From Casuarius casuarius (taxonomy: Eukaryota > Chordata > Aves > Casuariiformes > Casuariidae): DNA of 64,000 nt. Location: the NCBI GenBank assembly GCA_003342895.1, contig PTFA01000230.1, forward strand, positions 795,434 through 859,433. The letters run 5' to 3'. A program made the translations under genes and the position numbers. This document shows, in pieces, positions 1 through 14,700 of the stretch (position 1 is the first letter of the stretch; every line of letters begins with the position of its first letter). The notes beneath the pieces were generated by a model, which saw nothing but the letters and a program-made list of their open reading frames with translations, was not told the origin of the DNA and searched no databases.

Positions 1-3000
1 TTTGAAGTTTATTTGTCTGGAAAATGTAGAAAGTTTTAAATTCATACTGGGGGAAAAGCCTTGAGAAGTATTTTGCCAAAAAAAAAAGAGAGAGAGAACA
101 AAATTAGATTTTAAGGGGCTTTGGGGTACCTTTTTTGGAGTAGTCAGGCTTCCTTGTAGATGGATCCTAGAGATGCAACATTTTTATGTCCTCTGTCTCC
201 TACCCAAAAATCCACAAGAGGCACACTAATGTGGCTTTGTTCAGACTCATATCTCTGTTCTTTCCCCACTTAAAATTTCTCTCAAAGGGGCAAAAGGTTG
301 AAAGGAAGCAGAGGTTTGGATGTAGTTTTTTTAAAAAAATAAATAAACCTTTGCCTTTCCCCTGTATTGCCTTAGAGTCATCATTTGTAAACTAACAACT
401 TCATGATGGAGGCATGAAGAGGTGAGACTGTCATTAATGTTGCTACCCTATGATGATCATGATTAGTGTTTAATCACCTTCCATGTCTCATCTTTGTATT
501 CCACTATTACCTGCATCCACCCAACACTAAAAAACTTCAGCAATGATTCTGACCTTATCAAAACTTAAAGCATTTTACATTGCTAATTGATTTTTAGTAC
601 TCACCTGGTGTTTAAGGGGAGCTTGTATGTTTGAGCTGCAGGGGAAATTGAGCCTTGTAGATCCAAAGGATTTTTTAAGGTTTTTGTTGTTGAATAAAAC
701 CCAGGAAAATGATTTGTATGGTATAAACATCTACTGTATTTGTCATGAACCAGGAAATAGACCTTTATGCCCATCTTGGATGCGCCCCAAATTGTCTAAT
801 GTCCCAGGTGGATGGGTGAAAGGGGAAACAGTAATTATCTGCAAGGCAGGAGAGACTACAGTCAGCTGGAATTTTTGCTCATTTGTCACTTATGGTGTCT
901 GAGCTCACCAAAGCAGACAATATGAAAAATATTAACAGGATTCAAGAAGACATTAGTAATAGATTAAGAGTGCGTGCCTCCCTTGCAAGATTTTTTTTCT
1001 TTAATTTTTTTTTTCAGCCAGAAAAGGCTAAAGGTGAGTAGGTGAAGTCAATTTTAATAATTCACAGACAATAATACATCTATTTCTTGCTTGACAGAGC
1101 TAGTGTTTAAGCTTTTAGCATTGTCTGGCATAACATAAAACAGGATCAGTCACTCATCCCTTTGAAACGTCTAACCTGGCCCCATTTAAGTTTCTTCCTT
1201 CCAGCTTTTTCCAGTGCATTTTAATAGTCTTGGTAGAGCTCTCAGCTGACTTGTGACTTCAAACTTTATCTACTGTGTTGTGGTTAGGAACGAAGGAAGA
1301 CAGCACCATTCCTCGTCAGCCTTTTCTGTATGCAGTGACACAGAAACCTCAATGCTGCAAATAGCCATTGAAATTCAAAACAGGCCACTTCACTGCTGAA
1401 CTGAAATATCTTTTTAAATCAGATTTTCTTTTTGGAACATTGTTCTATAATTTGTGAAAACCTTCCCCCCCCCCCTTTTTTTTCCTTCCTACAGGCTGCT
1501 GAACTGGTACCACTTTTCAGTCATGCTTCATGTTGAATAGCTGTAAGAGGAAAGGTGGATTAACAATAATGAAAACAAAAAATGTGTTTTAAAATAGGAC
1601 TCCTGCCTATTTTTTTACAATAATCTGTGACAAATTCATGTTTATAATTCACTACATCTGTTACCAAGTTAGTGCTTTCCAGACCTTAGTTTAACAGATT
1701 TCCAGACTGGGTGACTAGGAATGGAATTGCTTTTGTTTTTATTTTTTCTTCTGATTGACCCATAAAATACTAGACTTCCACTTTCTGATTTAGAAAGCAA
1801 AAACATATATATTAAAGCTTCTCTACAATAACAAAGACTTCTGGCTAAAGCAATTGGCTCCTGCTATAGTTTTCCTTTAGATAACAGTTGTAAATCCCCA
1901 AACCTCTAATCTTTGGCAGCATTCCCCCTTGATCCTAGTTTCTGTTTCCATGTGTTGGGGGAGATTAAAAAGTTGGTTATGAAGGTGAAATTGGAAACAG
2001 AGGAAATGTGAGGTATTAGGAAAAGCTCAGGTGAGTGATATGACCAGGTTTGCTCTGTGCACTGTTTTCATAACTATGAAACAAAGCCTATTGGGGCCTC
2101 TTCTTATGCTGTAGTGTCACCACTGATCACATGTTGTGACATTCACTCCTCACTCTAAACAATTCTTCTGTAGTGCTAATCCTATATGGTTAGCACAGTC
2201 TTTTATCCTCCACATAGTTGGCTTAAAGACCTTGCAGATGAGTATTCAAGGTAGTATTTAGGTGTTTTTTCTTACCTTTCTTCCACTCTCTCCTCCCCAA
2301 GGTGCTTATTGGTATTATCTCTGTATTTCATGTATTTGTCAGATGCCTTTTGCAAGGCTTGTAAGCTGGAAATAAAAAGCAGAATTAATCTGGACTGATG
2401 AAACGAATCCAAAGAGCCAGACAGCTCAGACACAGAGCTGGCAAAAAAACCAAAAAGCTGGCATGGGTAGGATCTAGCCCTACAAGTAAGCCACCCACCT
2501 ATATAACAAGTCAATATCTGTGTGGCATAATGGATGCAGGGGAAAGTTGGGCATGGAAGTAAAAACAGAAACATAGGAAAGCACATTATTCACAACAGTA
2601 GAGATTCAAAACAGGATTCAAACACTTATGTGCACTTGAAGAACAGCCAAAAAGGGTTGGTGATGGATGACAGACAGTTCCTGAGCTGGAATACTCACAA
2701 GAAGTATTCTTATTTTTACCTTCTAGTATTAGCAACCACAATTATTTCCACTTTGGCTTAACTGCTGGATGGAGTTAAAAATTGAGACATGATTGACTTA
2801 GCTAAGTTTTTTAATATGGCTTTGCAAAGGATTTCCTACTCTAGACTAATACCTGGAACAATAATCTTTGATACTCTCGATAATGTAGCTTGCTATGACT
2901 GAGGCAGCCCTATTTGAAGATGCAAAGCATCTACATCCAGCAGCTACTTCAGCCAGTGGTTTGCTTTCAGAGAAAGCAGGTGACAGCAGCACAATTGCAT

Positions 3001-6000
3001 AATTGGGAAACATGCTTCTGGGAGAAACCGTCCATGTGCTCAGGTACATGAGAGGTGGCAGCTGATGTGCTTGCTGTGGTTTGTGCCAGGATTGGCATCT
3101 ATATGCTGGAGTTCACTGAATGGGCATTTGGTACATAGGCACTGTAGAAAACTAATTGAAAAGTTCAGCTACAGCACTGAGAGAGCGCAGACAGCTGCCA
3201 ATCACATTTCCGAATATTCCTTGCCAGGCCTTTGGGCTGGAAGGGGCCATTTAAAGATGTGATGAAGTGGTCAGAGTCACTGTTGTTCTTGCAGGGACTG
3301 TGAAGGCTTGTCCCATGTATGGAGGTGAGAGAAAAGGGCCTGCTAAGGGATATGCCCACTGGTCAGAGGAAGTGGAGGGACTGGAGAATAACTTGTTATC
3401 CACACACCAATGAATGCCAGTGACTACTAAAGACAGAACAAACTAAGTAGATTAGAATTAGATACATCCTTGGTTTGATTAGCAATTTTTGGCCTTGTTA
3501 CTCTAACTACTTTTTTTCTGTAAAGCTTGAGGAAGTTGGGTTGTCCCTCACATCTTTCAGTCTTCTTTTAGTTGCCAAGAACTCAGGTTGATGCTGTTTG
3601 CAGTTGTCTATGAGCAAAACTTCCAAACGTAGTACTTCGAGCATGCCCTCAAAGACTGGGTAATATGAAGGCTTTCTCAGGGATCCTGTGTAATCTGTCA
3701 AAGACAGTTCAAGAGGTTGGCACACACCAGCAGATGTACCGAACCTCTGTGTATCTCTTCCAAAAGCTGAGGGTAGGTTGCTGAGTGAAAGAACTTGTTA
3801 TCAAATTTCTCTACAGGAAAATGATCATTTTGGATCAGGATTCAAAGTGAATAAATATCCAGTCAGAATTTTTTGAGTTTCCCTTTCATTCATTGCTATC
3901 AACTGGCCAAGTTTTGGCTTGTTTATAATAAATACCTTCCACTTGAGCCATTGAGCATACAATATCTGAGCATTTACAGTGATCTCTGTGTGCACAATGA
4001 AAAGAGGCATTCTTTTGGTATGATTTATTGCATTGTGGACTATAGATATATTAGACAGCTGGATAAGGAAAGGGAGGGTTAGTCTTTTCTGTAAGAATAT
4101 CGACTTAAACTGTGATACAAATGGGAAGAGATGATTTGACAATGCACCAGTGGAGGTAAACAGCCTTATTTCTGTGGAAAGGGTGTTGACAAGCAGTGAT
4201 TTTTGGAGAGCCTCCAGACAGAGTCCAGATACTGACTTTAGGGATTTAGGCAATATAAAAATGATTATTAAAAAGAAAAAGAAAAAACATTTACATCAGC
4301 TGTGCCTGTGGTTTTTCTTTTTTCTTTTTTCATATAGTTTTGTTCTATTAAACATTTCCAGAAACACTTGTACAGTTAAGCCTAGCAATGTAAAAAGGAC
4401 TAATATTCTTTGTTTTTGCTAGACTCTTTCAGTGTTGTTTTTGTGTCAAACTGAATATGTTTCAGCTGCAAGTTTAGTCTGGTTCAAAAAAAAAAAAGGT
4501 TAGGCCTTGAGTAGGGTAGATCTCACGTAGACCTGAACCGAAATGATTGCACTGCATATGATGTCAGTAAGTGACCTTGCATGTCCACATGGCCTTAGGC
4601 ATAGATATAGAGATGGCTCCCTCCAAAACCAAGTTCCAGGCATCCTGACAAAATCATTTGCTCATGTCCCAAATATTGTTTTCCTTTAGTCTGTTCTCAT
4701 CCCCCAAATTCATTTTTATTCTGCCTAATAAGGTGATGCTCTGAGGAAGGGGGCCTGCAAGCATTCTGTTGTTTTGTTGCTTTGTAGTCGTCCTCCTGTA
4801 AAGCATCCCATTGACTGCTGACACAAAGAAAGCAAGCAGATTCCTCTTTATTTACCCTCAAATCCCTCCTGAAAACTCTTTTCTTTGATGCCTGTGAAAA
4901 CCATTATACTACTGATGTGCTATGATTTCTGTGTCATGATGACTGCTGTTGTTTTTTGTTGTTGTTTCCACATACTGCCCTATAGCCCCGTATTTTTTGT
5001 GTCCTTTTACTTGTATTGAGAGTATATGCTTGCAGCTTACCAAATGAGCTAGGCTGAATGAAGGAAACAGTCTAGCCTCAAGAGTGTGAAATATGTCAGT
5101 GCAGTAGTGCAGAGTAAATTAGCTCATATAAAACCCTGGGCTCGTCATAATAGCAGGCTGGCATGTTGTTGGCTAGTTCACTAGCATGCAGCATAGCCTT
5201 GGATTGTGAACTTTTTGTGCAGGAAAAGTTCTTTCGGTCTGGGTTTGCAGCACAGCTAGAGCAGCAAGATCTTTGTTGGTGGCAGAGATTTTTGACACAA
5301 ATCCTAATAATCACCATTGTTTCATTGCTAAGATTTTAGAGAAATGCCTGCGGCAACCCATTTACAACGTCTAATAGAATTCTGACCATAAATGCAGACT
5401 TCCATTTTCATGCAGAGGCTGAAGCAGACAGAACAGACCTAATTTGCTGGTTGGGTAACAACACAGCTTTTCAGTGCCTTTAGACCCAAGGAACTCATCC
5501 TCTTACTGGAAACTCCTTGGATACCATCTTTAAATGTTAAACTGTATTTTTATTCATACTTTCCCTTCTTTGTTGGATTAATGGAAGCTCGTTCTGAAAT
5601 TTTAAGCCCTCCTTTCTTTGCATTAGAGTTTCAAATTAAAGGTCTACAACCATAAACTTGCATTCTTGTACTGACACATCTTTAATATATAAAGCTCTCA
5701 TGCACCTGCAGTTAAAGGAAGATCCAAAGAAATTGAGAATATCTGAAATATGGCCTTGATCTCCACTATCAGCTCATTAGCCGAATTTTACAATTTTAAT
5801 GTTCATGGGGAAAGATATTATGACATAGCCTATAACATGCAAGTGTTATATTGGTAACTGTGTTACTATAAGTGTCAAACCAATGCATATTCTCAGCAAG
5901 GGAGAGGCATCTTCACAAACATTCCTGCTGGCATACTTTAAAAGGATGTATTTTATATTCAAAAGAGCTAAAACACTGTAGGACACAACCATGGTTTCAT

Positions 6001-6120
6001 CTAGCCCCTATGCGGGTTGTATTGCACCTGTTTTATTCTCCTTCAGAAAGATGCAGTTAGTATCTGATAGATCCCAAAGGCCTGTCCTGTAGTTTTTCTA
6101 TTAAAAAGAGAAAAGTCAGT
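1..6120. other. Intron sequence, nothing recognised
   Basis: AT-rich, apparently single-copy DNA. Apart from the C11-T8 tract and small T/A runs, I see no exon, RNA gene or transposon. Open frames on both strands lack domains. Confidence 0.5.
1465..1483 (+). repeat. C11-T8 homopolymer tract
   Basis: Eleven C followed by eight T, then CC. A pyrimidine tract with no gene function apparent. Confidence 0.9.
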
Positions 6121-6205
6121 GTTAGGGATCAGACAGTCTAATGTCCTTGATTTACTGTGTGTCCTTGGGTGAGTTATATACACTTTTTGATGGTAAAGAA
6201 TCAGT
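6121..6205 (+). mobile_element. MIR-like SINE relic, plus orientation
   Basis: GATTTACTGTGTGTCCTTGG followed by GTGAGTTATATACACTTTTTGATGG parallels the MIR core CACTTACTAGCTGTGTGACCTTGGGCAAGTTACTT. The preceding ATCAGACAGTC fits the MIR segment upstream. Short and diverged. Confidence 0.5.
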
Positions 6206-8569
6206 TTTGCGTGAAGAGTTTGGGAAATCATTTTTATTTACACTATGGCCTTCTTATGCTTCTTCTGCACCAAAGTGGTCCTTATAGAACAGGTTTATTA
6301 TTATTAAACTACTTGAGAGAAGGCTTATGTATCAGCTTAATTCTGCTACGGGGTGCATGTCATGTGGAGCATGTACAGTATTTTTGCAGGGCTGGGGCTT
6401 GTCTCCTATCCTGTTTGTTCTCACCATGTATTTGTGCACTGAGTTACTGTATCTGTCTATTGAGATACATTGTCTTAATGCTTGATTTTTCTCCCCAGCC
6501 TTACACCTTAACTCTCTGTACTGCAAAGACCTAATCACCTGTCTTCCTGTATCAGCATTCCAGTATTTTCCTTCTTTCCCCAGAATTATGTATTATTAGT
6601 CAATTCTGCATTTTCAAATGTATTTGGACACTGCATTCTTATTCAGTTTTATCTTTTCAAAGATAAAATAATTATGTTTTATTTGATATTTTTTTTCTAA
6701 AAAGACATGTGGGACTCATGCCCCAGAATTCAAATTCTCCAACTCCAGAATTCCTCGCACCCTCCCTGACCTCTCCTTATAATTTTCTTCATTTCCAGCT
6801 GCCCCTACCCTGAGTGTCCCTTTGACCCAAGCCCCTACCACTGCTCTCTGCTTACTGCCCAGCTAGCTGAACATGCAATCCTCTTCTCAATCTTTCTGCA
6901 GAAACAAAACTTCGGGTTTTGTTCTAGAGGATATCTTAAAAAAAGAAAGTCCCAAGTTGTACTTTAAAAAAGCAAAAGAAAAAAAGCACATGCCTGGAAG
7001 TACTCTGGAAGCAAAAAAAAGAAAGGAAGGAGTCCAACTTTTTGATGTTTTTTCCCATATATTGATATATAAGTGAAAAAGAACTTGATTTGGTGTTCAT
7101 TCTTGATGAGATGCATGTGCTGTGCGCATACATGTGCTTTCTTTCTTTTTCTTCTCTGTTTTAATCCCATTTAAACAGTGCTTGGTGACTGCTGGGAACT
7201 GTAATCCATGTACAACTCTGTCATGAGGCAAACACCAGCTGGAGGGACAGCTCTTCAGAATAGCTTGCAACCAGTTGGGTTGCTGAAGAACCATAAAAGA
7301 AGGAAAACGGGGTTCACAAGAACTCAGACAGTACCTTTTGGAAAATGTTTCTTACACTCTCTAAGAGGTACAAATTCTGCATATTGCACAGTTTCTTAGG
7401 CTTAGCCAGGGACAAGATTGCAAAACAGAAAATGACAAAACTTCACGGCCAAACTGGTACTCTCTCAGATTTGTTTGACAAGTTATTTCATACAGCTTCA
7501 GAGTACACTGAAAGAATACATAAAAACCCGTCGTTTAGTGCCTAAAAAGAAAAAAACCTCTTTTACTCTTTACTGAAGGAAGCCTATTTCCCCTGCCAGA
7601 ATCACCAACAATGTGAATATTTCTACATAGCTCTCTACTTCTGATATGTGTTTCCATTACCCATCTTAATTTCCATGTGTGGGTACATTTTCAGAAGGTT
7701 ATCTGAAGAAGCACAAATGTTTGGAAGCTTACCATTCCTTTGATTAAATAATGTGTTAGGATATATTTATAGTTTTGCTGACTCAGAGCTCAACAACTCA
7801 TGTACTCTAGTACTATTGAGTAATTGCCCACAGCACTATCCTAACACTTCTGTAAAACAAAGTGTTAGGGACTGCTAATGTAGAAAACTGTAGAGTTTTA
7901 TAAGGAATTTTAACAGGGACTATTAAAAATAAATACCTCTGTTTATGGCTATTAATTAAAGAATGGAACACTACATAAAGATGCCAAGCAGTGACAGCTT
8001 CACCAATAGAAAGGATAAATGACAATATGTATTTACTAGTAGTGAATATATCATAGCTATTACTTATATTTTTTACTGCATTGGTTTTGTTGATGTTCTT
8101 CTCAAAAATAACAAAGTAATTGGGATCTGTGTTGTAGTAGAGCAGATCTAGGGAATGTTTGATGATGCTACAAGTTACAGCCTGACTATGAGGATATCTG
8201 GACTTTGGCATCCTGGAATTCAGTACCTCCCATTGCTTCCCCATCTTGCTTATAGCCATTTACCAAGTCTGCATGCTAAAAGGTTAGTGAAATGAGAACT
8301 CTGAGAACTATTTTTAACAAAGAATGAGAAGGTATCCTTACTAGTAGTGTGAGTCATCCTCCTAGGAAGAGATGTTGAATTGACACAGTTGTAAGTTGTG
8401 GGCTGTGGAACGAATCTCATAAAAGTTGGAATACAAAGTAAATGGACCCACTGGTTCTTGAGATGGAATTGATTTTAAAGTATTATGGTGCTGGAGCATG
8501 TGGTGTGCTAAAGTAAAGCATACAAAGCCTGAAGAGCCCAAGTATGGCAATGGTCATGGTGAGGTAGAG

Positions 8570-8612
8570 GCTGAAATCCTGGCCACTGGCTTCAGTGGAA
8601 CCAAGGTTTCGC
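8570..8612. mobile_element. Sauropsid MITE-like relic
   Basis: GGCTGAAATCCTGGCCACTG, then GCTTCAGTGGAACCAAGGTTTC preserves both arms of a short palindromic repeat of the GTGAAATCCTGGCCCCATTG...CAATGGGGCCAGGATTTCAC type. Confidence 0.5.
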
Positions 8613-11600
8613 TTGCATGGTTTATTTTCACAAATTGGACCCCGTAGCCTGGAAAGTGAACACTCTCAGCAAAAAAGCTTTATGCCTCTCAGTAAGGGTT
8701 TTCAGGTGGGGTGATTACCACGGAGGAGGAATGGGAATCCCACCCCATGTCTGGGTGGGCTAATAGGATAATTATCATTACAATGTCTTTTCTTTTATTA
8801 ACATTATTTCAAGAAGTCCCCACAACATAGTCCTATTCTGTCAGTTGGTAAACTTCTGCCACTATTATATGATCTGCTCTTTTCTAATTAAATATCGTGA
8901 TTGAAATACTTACGAGTATTGCTGTACAGCTGCTCTGAAAATTCAAAAAATGAGTTTATAAAACTCCTTCCAACTCTGCAACAGTTACAACTACATTGCC
9001 ATGCAAACACTTTCACTTGCTGTGACCAATTGAAAGTCAGCTCTGAGGCAAAAAAGCAGGTGATTCTGTGTTTAATTCACCCTCAAACTCAGTCACACTT
9101 AAATAGCTGACAATAATCATTCTAATATTAGACTAGATGCTTAGAGGGACACTGTACCTCACAGCTGTAGACAGATTCCCAGGATCTTGAGTTCTGCTTC
9201 CAGGAGAAATTTATTAGCTATTAGCATGTAACCCTGCAAGGTTACAAGCAGAGAAAGCAAGATGTGGCTGGTGTCTTGGTTCTTAGGGTCAAAATGCCTG
9301 CCAACAAAGCTGAAGGGTCTACAGTTCAAAAGGGTCATAGTATAAATATTCCCCCACAGCCAGGATCAGTGGAAAGACAGAGATACTGAGTGAAGGCTTA
9401 TTTTAGCTGTAAGTTTTCATGCTTTGGAAAACAAGTATTTAATTTAAGCAGTCTTACCCTACTCAAAGGCTTATGAAATAAGCATGTCATAAGTGACTTT
9501 GATTTTCCAAATCAAGTGAATACTGACTGACTGGCATCATTGACATGATAAAGGAAAACCGTATGTTTACTACAATAACCTTGTCCAAGTGTGATTGTCT
9601 TTAGTAGCAACTGAAGTGGTACCTAAGTGGTGTTTTCTGTTATTTTCTCATTCAATTTCTTTTTGGAAAAAAAAATGGATTTTTTTTTAGAGGTGCTATG
9701 AGCCGAGAATAACAAATCTTACTTATACGACATGGAAAAGTACAAGTACAAATTCATGCATGTGTTCAGTAACAGTTCAGACCTTGGGCTGGAGAAATGT
9801 GACATCTGTACAAACAACCAGAAGAGAGTCATCATATATTCTCAGAGTTAAATTGATTTAAGTCTTTCTGTATCCCAGTTACTTGCATTTTGAGGTGAAA
9901 GGAATAGTGTTGCTCCAAAATGAAAATGTTTTTTGGGGAAGGCAAAACAATAATTATTGTTTCAGCAGTATTTTCTACTTAAGAAGCTTTTAGAGACTTT
10001 AGTGTTCTGTGTGTATTCAGTTCTAAACTCTTTATCTAGGACTGGTATAACATAACATACATTATGCTTGACTTCTTAAGCAGGTTTTTATTAAGTCACT
10101 ATGCACTTTGCAGTCTTGGAAGCTGTAATTCTTTACATTTGTGAGTTCACAGCTATCTCGCTGTGTGTTACAAACATTGACTGTAAAATGAGCATGTACA
10201 ACATCTCCCTGCAGTTAAGAAAGGAGGTGGTTTCCTCAGTGGAAATATCTGTATTGGCCATAACAAGAGCTAAAATTCAACTCAAGCATCTCATTTAACA
10301 CTTCAAATTATCTTTGCATATATGAGCCAGAATCCAATAGCATTAAGAAATCCTCGGTGGATAGTGATCTGGAACACAAGAATCAGCAGTCATAATTCAA
10401 CACAACTGATAGCCTGTGCTTACTAGCAGTCTTTGGGCTAAATTATCACGGAGATGAAATTAGCTGTCTTTCGCTGAGAGAATGGCTGCTACCAGATCTA
10501 GGAGAAAAGGTCACTGATAGGGTGGTGTGGCTATGTGGTTAAGCATAAATTGGCTTGCTCATAAAGAGGTCCAGACTCCAGCGCTCTTAACCTTGACACA
10601 TGAAAAAACAGACGGTCAGAAATGTCATATACCACCAGTCCACCACATCTGCCACCAGACTTAACCACACCAGACAGCAAATTCAGGCTTTTTTTTTTCC
10701 TTTGTTCCTATGCTTTCTGTCAACAAGTAGCTTTGACTTCCATCTCTGCCTCTCCCATGAGGAATGGGACACAATCAGATGAGCCATCTTTAGTCCTGTA
10801 GATTCTGTGGGGAGGAAAGAGTTTATAATCTTTGCTCCAGGTATTTGTTGTGCTGAATTCACTTTACAGCTCTCGAATATTGTATTATGCATTTCATGTG
10901 GCTCATGAGCTTGACCTCAAGCTAAAAGCTCTAAAGCACAGAGAAGCATCATTATCAAAGTTGTGATTGGTGCCATGCACAAAATGTGAAATAATCAATC
11001 AAGTTAATAATTTGTTTATTTGTCTGGTATAAAGCAAACTGTCATTTCTTGCTGAGAAAACACACTTTCTTGGCACAGCTTCATATCGATGTTTCCAGCA
11101 GAATCTTCTCCCTTTTGAGTCTGTCTGTGTAGGAAGGAACAGTGTTGGCTTCGCAGCTCAGTTTGAGATTTGACAATGCCCAAGGGAAGGGATGCGTCAG
11201 ATTTAAGGAATCCCCCACACCCCACAAAACTTGGAAATTTTACATTTATAACATCATGTCTGCCTTGAGAAGGCAAAATGTTGTTATCAGGATTAGCCTG
11301 TAGCTATTTTTTTGTGTTATTTTGTCTTTTCAGATGTACATATTTGACTCAAAAGTTAGCCTGACTATGCTCTGTATCAATTCTCAATATTAAATGGACA
11401 GCAGCATTTAAATATCATTGTATCTATAAATATGGAAAGTGTTATCAGGTTTTGAAGAGATCTGTGGACTAGATCTTTAGGTGGTGTAAATTACTGTACC
11501 TTCATTGGTTTCTGTTTTTCACTGTGGTTTTAAAGGCAGTTGTAAGGATTTGGGATACAGTTTTATCAACACCGCCCATTCAGAGCTTCTTTTCTTGGAG

Positions 11601-11746
11601 AATATACACAGGTTGAGCAGGCTACATGAAACCTGTTGTTAAATCCTTTATGCCTCCTTCAGATTGCATAGGTGTTTAGAACATCATTTGGTTGTACTAG
11701 ATGAGCTCTCCGTGAAAGAGTTTAGACATTAATTTCTTCCATATTT

Positions 11747-11766
11747 TTATATATATATATTTTTTT
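11747..11766. repeat. AT microsatellite and T run
   Basis: Short TATATATATATA followed by a T run. Confidence 0.8.
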
Positions 11767-14700
11767 CCTTATTGCATGATGCAGGGAAATCAGACCAGTG
11801 TATTTGGGATCCAAAGTAGCAATAGGAGGATACAGATTGACATAGCTACAGTGACTTAGCTGTTCACTTTTCGCATACTCTGAAGTGGGTTCTGAGTACT
11901 GGAATGGGAGCTCAGTCTATCCCTCAGTTATTCGGTGTTGTATTGTATTCACCTTGTCCTTCATGCCCTGTAGTATTTTCCTTCCAGTCCTGGTCTGCAG
12001 AGGTGCATGCTGAGTTGCACCCTCCTGCTGCAAATTCTAAATTCTCTCCGAGCTGGGAATGCCCAGGGAAGAGGAATGACACCAAGTCCTAAGACTTGCA
12101 GGGAGTCTCCATGAAGCTGCAGTGCTCACATTCTGCAGAAACCAGGTTCTTTCAGTGCTGGATTGAAGACCAAGAAGAACTAGCAAAAGGGAAGATCGTT
12201 GTTGGTCTCAAGAGAGGAAGGAAGAATAGAGAGAAACAGAGTTTCTGCATGGATAGGTTGAAGGAAAGAGCTAGAATAGCCTTGACTCCATTCCTGTCCT
12301 CCAAAAGGCATTGTTGAATGAGTGATACACATTCCTGAGACTTGCAGAGGTTAAAAGCAGCATTGCTATTATTTGATTCTGCAAGAACATATTCTCAGCA
12401 TCCCTAGATGTAGAAAATTCCTTGAAAAATCTCAGCAGATAAATATTTTCCTGTCTGGTGAATCTGGCACAAAAACTAAGATCTGGGAATTAGGATCAGT
12501 TTTACAATTTTACAGATCATGAGAAATCAAACCATAGGAATGTCACTAATTCATTTCATGAGGTGTTCATTTCTGCACTGCCAGGAGAATAACTGCTATA
12601 TTTAACTAAGCAACAGCTCTTCAGCCAAAAAGAATGGATAGCCCCAGCTCATTAGTTTAGCTAAGCTTCATTTCTTACTCCCACTCCCTCCCGTTATATC
12701 TCTGGTGGCACAAAGGCCATTGTAAAATTGAAAGTTGCCTTTCATATAGTCTTGCTGCACATGCTGAAGGAGCAGCATTAAATGTCTTTCACACATTCTG
12801 CTTTTGTCACTAAGATTTATTAAAATTCCAGTCCCTACTGGACCTCACTACTTTTATCCAATTAATTCCCTAAATATACTATTAGTCTCAGTTTTCCAGT
12901 TCTCAGGATGAAATAAATGAAAATACTCAAATCATTGATGTAAAATGTTGGTGTTTGAGGGGTATTTGCAGCTTGGAGTGAAGTGCTGTGCAGCAGGCAA
13001 CATGGACCCGAACAATCAAGGTTAAAGATACGCTTTACTTAAATTGTGGTGTGCTGATAAATTCATATCTGACTGAGACATGCTATTGAGGCTGGTTGTG
13101 TTTAATGCATCTCCAGCCTTGGGAAGGTGCAAACATTTCATGTAGCAAGCCAAACCTGCCTGCCTCAGAGTGCCATTTTTACAGTTCAGATGCTACATAT
13201 GTAAGCCATTTATCTTTCCTTTGTTGGGATTTTAAATACAATGTGGCCTCCCTCCTTTGCAGCTTTACTTTATCACTTGAATGATTCAGAACCTTAGAGA
13301 AGGTTGTGCAAAAGATGATTTCAAAGCTAGCGCTGCAGCACTTCTCTACGTGAGCGGTCTTGTTGAGCTTGGGGTAGGTTGTGGGCATCCAAGAGAACAG
13401 AAGGGCTAGAGGCTGTAAGGGGCAAGGTGGATCAGGACTGATACTTACAGCTAAAGGGTCCCTTTTCCCAGCACTGTGGTGGGCTTGAGGTGGTAACATG
13501 AAAGAACTGGAAAGTGATGTGTTGCAAAGTTTTGGCATAGTTATCCACCTGTGTAGTATAATGAAGAACAATCTGTTGTATGGCAAGGTAGAAGAAAACA
13601 AACCCAACCAAAGGATGGAGGGAGTGTGTCTCTGCTGGTGCTTGTCACACAAATCCATTTTAGTTAGGGAGCTGCCTCAGGTTACATCCTCAGCGATTCT
13701 GTCCCCAAATGCTGTGAGGTAGTAATCTGCATTATGCTAAGTCTAGATTTCACTGCCCCACAGAAATCAAGCTCGTAGACATATACATTCTATAGAATAT
13801 ATGAATGGGCAGGAGTTTTTGAAATCAGGGATTTACGTGAGTGGTAAGGATCAATGCATGAAAATACAGGTTTCATTCCCAAATACAGCAACAGCCTTTG
13901 GTCTGTGCTTAAGCCAAAATACATCCATTGAAGTGAATATACCATTGCCAGGGTGAAATGGGTGTTACAGTAGAATCATTTAGCTCATTTAGCTGCTGAA
14001 CTCAGGAAAGCATCTCTTTAAGGAAATCAGGAGCACAGTGACCAGTTGCTGAGGAGAAGCTGTTTCCAGAAGTTAGCAGATCTGTGCTTGGGCTTGGGGT
14101 CCCCACCACCACCTTGTTTTTCTTGCTTTGTACCAATGAACTTGATACTATTCATTTGAAATGTTCTTAGATTGTGTGTCTTCCTCCTACTACAAGATTT
14201 TATACATGCATATGTAGGTATTTGACTTATAAATACAGTTGTGCTGAATCTTTATACAGAACTTCGGCATGTGGCAGATATTTACCCCAGGGGAATTCTA
14301 ATCGTACTGTGCACTGGAAAGTCATAGGAACCTCAGCTGTTTTATAGGCTTGCATTGCATTTATTGATATTAAAGAGCAGTTGTTCCCCATAACTCCTTC
14401 TCTCATTTATCACTACTTTTCCACAGTATTTCCTTTTTATGTCCTTCACAACATTTCTGCATTTGCTGTTCCTAGCATAGAATTACTCTTGCTATATGCT
14501 GTTTCTCTTTCCAGCAGGCTCGCTAGCATGGTTTCATTAGCTCACTTTTTCCTTCTCTCCTACCAGCTGGATCTGACACCTCCATTTCAAAAAATTTCTG
14601 TCATCTATTGTGCCTGCCTTCAAAGTTCACTTTTTTGTGGGTATGCAACTTGGTCTTGGAATTCCAGCGCTTAAAGGTTTTGACCCCCTTGCTTCTATGT

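Noticed and set aside
7190..7230. ZNF143-like motif (complement of CTGGGAACTGTAATCC)
   Set aside because: Only a partial match, without CpG richness or any other promoter feature nearby.
13179..13658. 159-codon minus-strand open frame
   Set aside because: No family resemblance. Length is within what chance produces on both strands of a 64-kb window.
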